From: Thiocapsa bogorovii
GTDB taxonomy: Bacteria; Pseudomonadota; Gammaproteobacteria; Chromatiales; Chromatiaceae
Length of the DNA: 64,000 nt
Assembly: GCF_021228795.1 (NCBI RefSeq)
Contig: NZ_CP089309.1
Span: 1,798,001-1,862,000 of the forward strand
Direction of reading: 5' to 3'
The translations under genes and the position numbers were made by a program. This document shows positions 59,409 to 64,000 of this stretch, piece after piece; positions within the stretch are counted from its first letter, which is position 1; the number at the start of each line of letters is the position of its first letter. The notes beneath the pieces are model-generated. The model did not search any database, had not been told where the DNA came from, and worked only from the letters and a program-made list of their open reading frames with translations.

Positions 59409-60782
59409 ATGACACCCTCCGATTTCGACCCGAAACACCCCGACCCGGCCCACGACCCCTTCGTGGACTGGGTGCGCCAGGCCACACCCTACATCCACGC
59501 GCATCGCGGTCGCACCTTCGTGATTGTCTTCGGCGGCGAGGCGGTCGCGGATCCGCGCTTCCCGGATTTGGTCCACGATATCGCCCTGCTGCACGGGCTC
59601 GGCATTCGGCTGGTCCTGGTCCACGGCGCGCGCCCCCAGATCGAGGCACGCCTCGCCGGTCGCGGTGCACAGCTGCGCTACGTCAACGGGCTGCGCATCA
59701 CGGATCAGACCGCGCTGGCCTGTGTGAAGGAGGCCGCCGGGGTGGTCCGGGTCGAGATCGAGGCACTGCTCTCGCTCGGGCTCGCCAACTCGCCGATGGC
59801 GGGCGTGCGCATCCCCGTCGTCTCGGGAAACTTCGTCACGGCGCGACCTCTGGGCGTGATCGACGGGGTCGACTACGCCCATACCGGGGCGGTGAGACGG
59901 ATCGACCGTCAGACGCTGCGTGCGGTCCTCGACCAGGGCGCGGTCGCACTGATGCCGCCGCTGGGTTATTCGCCGACCGGCGAGGTCTTCAATCTCAGCT
60001 CGGCGGACGTCGCGCGCGGCGCAGCCGTCGCGCTCGGTGCCGACAAGCTGATCTTTCTCACCGAGGATCCTGCAGGGGATGCCTCCCTGGAAGGCGAGAT
60101 GCGGGACCTATCTCAGGATGTGCTCGGGCCCAACCTCCTGGCCCGCGACATCGACGCCCTGCTCGCCGCCTCGAGCGAGATCCCCGAGGACGTCGCCCAG
60201 TGCCTGCGCGCAGGCGCCGAGGCTTGCCGCAACGGCATCCGCCGCGTACATCTCGTGCGACGGCGGCGCGGGGGTGCGCTGCTGCGCGAGCTCCTCACAC
60301 CCGACGGCAGCGGCACCCTGATCTCCGCAGAACCCTACGAGGAGCTGCGCCCGGCGCGTATCGACGATGTCACGGGGATCCTCGAGCTGCTCCGTCCGCT
60401 GGAAGAGCGCGGCGTGCTGGTTCGGCGCTCGCGCGAGCGCTTGGAGACCGAGATCGACCGTTTCTTTCTGACCGAGCGCGACGGATTGATCACGGCCTGC
60501 GCGGCGCTCTATCCTTATCCGACCGCAGGGATGGCGGAGTTGGCCTGCGTCGCCGTCCATCCGGATTATCGAGCGAGCGGACGCGGCGATCGACTGCTCG
60601 CACATATGGAAAACATCGCCCGCGCCGGCGGCATCGCGTCCCTGTTCGTCCTCACCACCCAAACCGCACATTGGTTTCGAGAGCGCGGGTTCGAGCCGGG
60701 ATCGCTCGGCGCCTTGCCGATGGAGCGGCAAGCCCTGTACAACTTCCAGCGGAGCTCGCAGGTCTACATCAAGACCCTTTAA
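59409..60782 (+). CDS. argA: Amino-acid N-acetyltransferase (N-acetylglutamate synthase)
   Basis: A 457-residue ArgA: an amino-acid-kinase-like domain (~35-300, FVIVFGGEAVADPRFPDLVHDIALLHGLGIRLVLVHG) that binds arginine for feedback control, and a C-terminal GNAT domain (~315-457, LACVAVHPDYRASGRGDRLLAHME acetyl-CoA loop). It makes N-acetylglutamate, the first step of arginine synthesis. Twenty-eight bases after pilR. Confidence 0.93.
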   Translation: MTPSDFDPKHPDPAHDPFVDWVRQATPYIHAHRGRTFVIVFGGEAVADPRFPDLVHDIALLHGLGIRLVLVHGARPQIEARLAGRGAQLRYVNGLRITDQTALACVKEAAGVVRVEIEALLSLGLANSPMAGVRIPVVSGNFVTARPLGVIDGVDYAHTGAVRRIDRQTLRAVLDQGAVALMPPLGYSPTGEVFNLSSADVARGAAVALGADKLIFLTEDPAGDASLEGEMRDLSQDVLGPNLLARDIDALLAASSEIPEDVAQCLRAGAEACRNGIRRVHLVRRRRGGALLRELLTPDGSGTLISAEPYEELRPARIDDVTGILELLRPLEERGVLVRRSRERLETEIDRFFLTERDGLITACAALYPYPTAGMAELACVAVHPDYRASGRGDRLLAHMENIARAGGIASLFVLTTQTAHWFRERGFEPGSLGALPMERQALYNFQRSSQVYIKTL

Positions 60783-60955
60783 ATCGCGTCCACCACCAGA
60801 TGCGCGGCTTCGATATCGGCTCGGCCGTCGAGCGCGTCTCGATGCGCTTGACCCAACGCGATTTCGATTTCCGAGGATATTCCATTTTCCAGACTTCGGC
60901 TGCGGAGCCGTCACCTGTTCAGGCGATGGCCGAGCCGTTCTTTTGTGACCAGATC

Positions 60956-63900
60956 ATGACAATGTCGACCCCGATAATGACCACACCAGCACGAATCCCC
61001 GGCCATTCGGAGCAACGGTGGTTTTTGAGACCCCTCGGATTGCTTCCGTTCCTCCTGGTTTCCTCGATGATGCTCGCGGGCGACGCGCCCGCGGCCGAGC
61101 CGACGCCGGCCGGGTCGATCCCGACCGCACCGGCAACCAGCAGCGACGGCTTGCCGTCGGTCGACCAAATCGAGGCCAAGATCGCCGAGGTGGCGGCTGA
61201 TACGGCACTCGACGAGGCCGGCAAGGCGGCTTTGACCGAGCAGTATCGGCGGGCACTGGCAAACCTCGAGGCGACCCGGACCTTCGATAAACAGGCCAAC
61301 GATTTCGCCAAGGCGCTGACGACGGCACCCGCGGAAACCACAGCGATCCGGGAACGACTGGCGCAACGCGAGCAGGGCGCGAGCGAGCCCGACGAGATTC
61401 CGAAGGATCTTCCGAAGGAAGAGATCGCGCGGCGCCTGAGCATCGTACTCGCCGACGCGACCGCACAGGAGACGCGAGTCGGCGAGCTCGACAAGGCGAT
61501 CGAGCGCAACGCGGGCCGACCCGCCGCCATCCGCGCACGCCTGTCGGATGTGAAGACAGCGCTCGGCGAGATCGATACCGAACTGAACCAACCCACCAGC
61601 GCCGACGCGGACGCCGCGTCGGTCGAAGCACGCCAATGGGCGCTCGAAACCCGTCGAGCGTCGCTCTGGGCCGAGACGCGTATGCTCGAGCAGGACCTGC
61701 TGAGTCAGTCCGCGCGCGAAGCATTGAACCGCGCTAAACGAGAGGAAGCTGTCCTGGAGTGGGAGACCCTTCAAGCCCGGCAGCGCCAGCTCGAGGAGCT
61801 GCAAAACCAGCGACGTCGCGACGAGGCGGAGGCGGCGCAGCGGGAATCCGAGCGTGCAAAGATCGCGGCCTCGGACAAGCATGCCCTGGTGCAGGAGGCA
61901 ACCCGGGAGAACGCCGAAATCACGACATCCATGGGCGATCTGGCCCGCGATCTCGATGCCCTCGCCCTTGAGATCGAGACCCTCGAGGCCGAACGCAAAC
62001 GGGTAGAGCAGGATTTCAAGGCGGCGCAGGAACGCATCGAGGCCGCCGGTCTCAGCAAGGCGCTCGGTCAGGTTCTGGTCGAGCGGCGCGACGAGATTCC
62101 CGACCAGCGGAGGCTGCGCGGGGAGATCGAAGATCGCGAAGAGAAGATCGCCGAGGCCACACTTCGACAGATCCTCTACCGCGAGGAGCAACGTCAGCTG
62201 CGCGATCTCGATGCCTATCTCGACGAGCTCACCACGCGTGATCCAACCGCGCAGGCCCCGGAGGTCCGCGAGCAACTCAAGGAGGCACTCGAGCAAAGAC
62301 GCCGCTTGATCACACAGGCACTGAGCGTCGAGGACGACTACATCCGCCAGCTCGGCGAGTTGAACTATGCCGCCGACCAGCTCATTCAAACCGCCGAGCG
62401 TTACGACGACTATCTTGCCGAGCGGTTGCTGTGGGTACGCAGCACCCTCCCGGTCGGCATCGAGACCCTCGTCACGCTGCCCTCTGCCATCGGCTGGCTC
62501 GTCGCGCACGAGCATTGGGTCGAGGTCACAAAGGTACTGACGCACGCGGGGGTGCACTCGCCGCTGCTCTGGGGTCTATTGCTCGTTGTCGTCGTCCTGT
62601 TCTGGAAGCTTTCGGCGCTGCGGCGCGCGATCCGCGCCACGGCCGAACCGCTGCGCAGGATCCGAACGGATCGCCTGCGCTATACCGGCAAGGCTATCGG
62701 CCTGAGCCTTTTGGCGGCACTCCCCATACCGCTCCTGCTGTGCCTGATCGGACTGCCGCTGTCGACGTCCATCAACGCCACCGGCTTCACGCGCGCGCTT
62801 GGGTCGGCCCTGATCGCCGCCTCCGTCGGTCTGTACTATCTGCGTGCTTTCCGAACGCTCTGCATCACCGGAGGGGTCGCCGACCGACACTTTCGCTGGA
62901 GCCAAGAAACCCTTCAGCGGCTCAGACGCGAGTTTGATTGGTTCAGCATCTTCATCGTACCGGTCGCCCTGACGGCCATGGTGCTCTACAACGACAGCGA
63001 TCCGGCCTTCAGCGGCAGTCTCGGACGCCTGGCGATGATCGTGACCATGGTGGGATTCTCCGTCTTCTTCGCGCGCCTATTGAGCCCCGCGAAGGGTGTC
63101 GTGAAACCGTTCCTCGCGGCGTCCCCGAACGGTTGGTTCAACCGCTTGCGTCTCATTTGGTTTCCGGTGATCGTCGGCGCGCCGCTCGGGTTGGCGGTGC
63201 TCGCGCTGCTGGGCTATGTCTACACGGCCGGCGTGCTCTTCGAGTCGCTGGTCCAACAGACCTGGCTTGCGCTTGCATTGATCGTGCTGCATCAGGTCAT
63301 CGTGCGATGGCTGATCGTCACGCGGCGACGCTTGGCGCTGACGGCAGCCGTCGAGCGTGCGAGCGCGCGCCGTGCGCAAAACGAGGCCGAGCGTAAAGAG
63401 ACCGCTCAGGCGCCCTCGGAGCTGCAGGTCGACGAGCCGGAGCCGAATCTCGCCGCACTCGACGAGCAAACCCGACGCCTGATCAATGCCTCGGTGTTCT
63501 TCACCGCATTGCTGGGGGTGTGGCTGACCTGGTCGGATGTCCTGCCGGCTCTGTCCATGCTCGAGCGCATCCCGCTGTGGTATTACGAGGGAATGGTCGA
63601 CGGCGTCGCCCAACCGGTCCCGGTGACGGCGGCCAACCTCGGCCTGGTGCTGTTGATCCTCTTCGTTGCGACAGCTGCCGCCAAGAACCTCCCTGCCCTG
63701 TTGGAAATCCTGCTGCTTCAGACCGAATCCGTCTCGGCGGGCGGGCGTTATGCGATCAAGACCCTGGTCAGCTACGGCATTACGGTCGCTGCCTTCCTGC
63801 TCGCGTTCAGCACGCTCGGACTGAACTGGGGGCAGGTGCAATGGCTCGTCGCGGCGCTGGGCGTCGGTATCGGGTTCGGCCTTCAGGAGATCGTGGCGAA

Positions 63901-64000
63901 CTTCATCAGCGGCATCATCATCCTGTTCGAACGCCCGGTGCGCGTCGGCGACATCGTTACCATCGGCGATACGACCGGCGTGGTCACCAACATCCAGATC
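60956..64000 (+). CDS. MscK/KefA-type mechanosensitive channel, N-terminal part
   Basis: Open in one frame for 1015 codons to the window edge. A signal peptide (~20-45, ending near GDAPAAE) is followed by a very long Glu/Arg-rich coiled-coil periplasmic region (~60-510), then many TM segments, and the MscS pore region GIGFGLQEIVANFISGIIILFERPVRVGDIVTIGD at the end. This is the multidomain MscK/KefA (or MscM) layout; the C-terminal cytoplasmic cage lies outside the window. The start ATG at 60956 follows argA by 173 bases; no Shine-Dalgarno is obvious. Confidence 0.87.
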   Translation, partial: MTMSTPIMTTPARIPGHSEQRWFLRPLGLLPFLLVSSMMLAGDAPAAEPTPAGSIPTAPATSSDGLPSVDQIEAKIAEVAADTALDEAGKAALTEQYRRALANLEATRTFDKQANDFAKALTTAPAETTAIRERLAQREQGASEPDEIPKDLPKEEIARRLSIVLADATAQETRVGELDKAIERNAGRPAAIRARLSDVKTALGEIDTELNQPTSADADAASVEARQWALETRRASLWAETRMLEQDLLSQSAREALNRAKREEAVLEWETLQARQRQLEELQNQRRRDEAEAAQRESERAKIAASDKHALVQEATRENAEITTSMGDLARDLDALALEIETLEAERKRVEQDFKAAQERIEAAGLSKALGQVLVERRDEIPDQRRLRGEIEDREEKIAEATLRQILYREEQRQLRDLDAYLDELTTRDPTAQAPEVREQLKEALEQRRRLITQALSVEDDYIRQLGELNYAADQLIQTAERYDDYLAERLLWVRSTLPVGIETLVTLPSAIGWLVAHEHWVEVTKVLTHAGVHSPLLWGLLLVVVVLFWKLSALRRAIRATAEPLRRIRTDRLRYTGKAIGLSLLAALPIPLLLCLIGLPLSTSINATGFTRALGSALIAASVGLYYLRAFRTLCITGGVADRHFRWSQETLQRLRREFDWFSIFIVPVALTAMVLYNDSDPAFSGSLGRLAMIVTMVGFSVFFARLLSPAKGVVKPFLAASPNGWFNRLRLIWFPVIVGAPLGLAVLALLGYVYTAGVLFESLVQQTWLALALIVLHQVIVRWLIVTRRRLALTAAVERASARRAQNEAERKETAQAPSELQVDEPEPNLAALDEQTRRLINASVFFTALLGVWLTWSDVLPALSMLERIPLWYYEGMVDGVAQPVPVTAANLGLVLLILFVATAAAKNLPALLEILLLQTESVSAGGRYAIKTLVSYGITVAAFLLAFSTLGLNWGQVQWLVAALGVGIGFGLQEIVANFISGIIILFERPVRVGDIVTIGDTTGVVTNIQI

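Noticed and set aside
60911-62557. A 548-codon minus-strand frame near the right end
   Set aside because: It lies opposite the coiled-coil region of the mechanosensitive-channel gene, which runs open to the window edge and ends in a clear MscS motif. The minus frame has no recognisable domain.

Overview
The window is high-GC DNA from a gammaproteobacterium, most likely one of the Chromatiales (purple sulfur bacteria and relatives). The evidence is the core gene set and order: divergent rluD/bamD, nadE-glnB, sucCD, pilS-pilR, argA, gshA, dnaE and sthA. A strongly expressed-looking, secreted, Met/Pro-rich repeat protein resembles the low-complexity envelope proteins of sulfur globules. No photosynthesis or sulfur-oxidation gene is present, so the family-level placement is inference.

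Layout. (1) 1-8.5 kb: the end of an alpha-E (DUF403) gene, a SnoaL-like protein, a hybrid sensor kinase, a YihY/BrkB membrane protein, a TlpA-like thioredoxin, and the overlapping pair dbpA-yehS. Traces of a lost CRISPR-Cas locus flank this pair: one solitary repeat-like sequence and a decayed Cas3 helicase fragment. (2) 8.5-15 kb: dnaE, an overlapping PqiA-family membrane protein, a 79-bp inverted-repeat element and sthA. (3) 15.2-43.4 kb: an accessory block inserted between sthA and gshA, rich in secreted, lipoprotein and membrane genes. (4) 43.4-64 kb: housekeeping genes. On the minus strand: gshA, prc, def, a GcvR-like gene, pgeF and rluD. Then bamD (+), glnB and nadE (-), sucD and sucC (-), pilS, pilR and argA (+), and the start of an MscK/KefA-type mechanosensitive channel that runs off the window.

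The accessory block is the interesting part. It is bracketed by two copies of the same three-gene cassette: a DUF2092 secreted protein, a tiny secreted protein sharing a VGRPxTPxSVAGVxRRT motif, and a DUF900-type alpha/beta hydrolase lipoprotein. The left copy (16.5-19.4 kb) is intact. In the right copy (41.0-43.4 kb) the hydrolase has lost its catalytic-serine region and is frameshifted. Between the cassettes lie a DUF4239 protein, an internally deleted COG4313 outer-membrane protein, a PPK2 polyphosphate kinase, an ADPRG-repeat secreted protein, two paralogous ~90-residue helical proteins bracketing an unknown protein/membrane protein/HlyD set, an AraC regulator with four phased half-sites, a periplasmic rhodanese, a truncated DUF3313 lipoprotein, a two-TM K+ channel, a head-to-tail operon of two pumps (HlyD-DUF2955, then RND adaptor-RND pump), a DUF4105 protein, and an overlapping DUF1538 - PII - PII-like - SulP operon.

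The block reads as an envelope, ion-homeostasis and efflux island. That joint role is inference from content and spacing. No tRNA, rRNA, intact insertion sequence or CRISPR array was seen.
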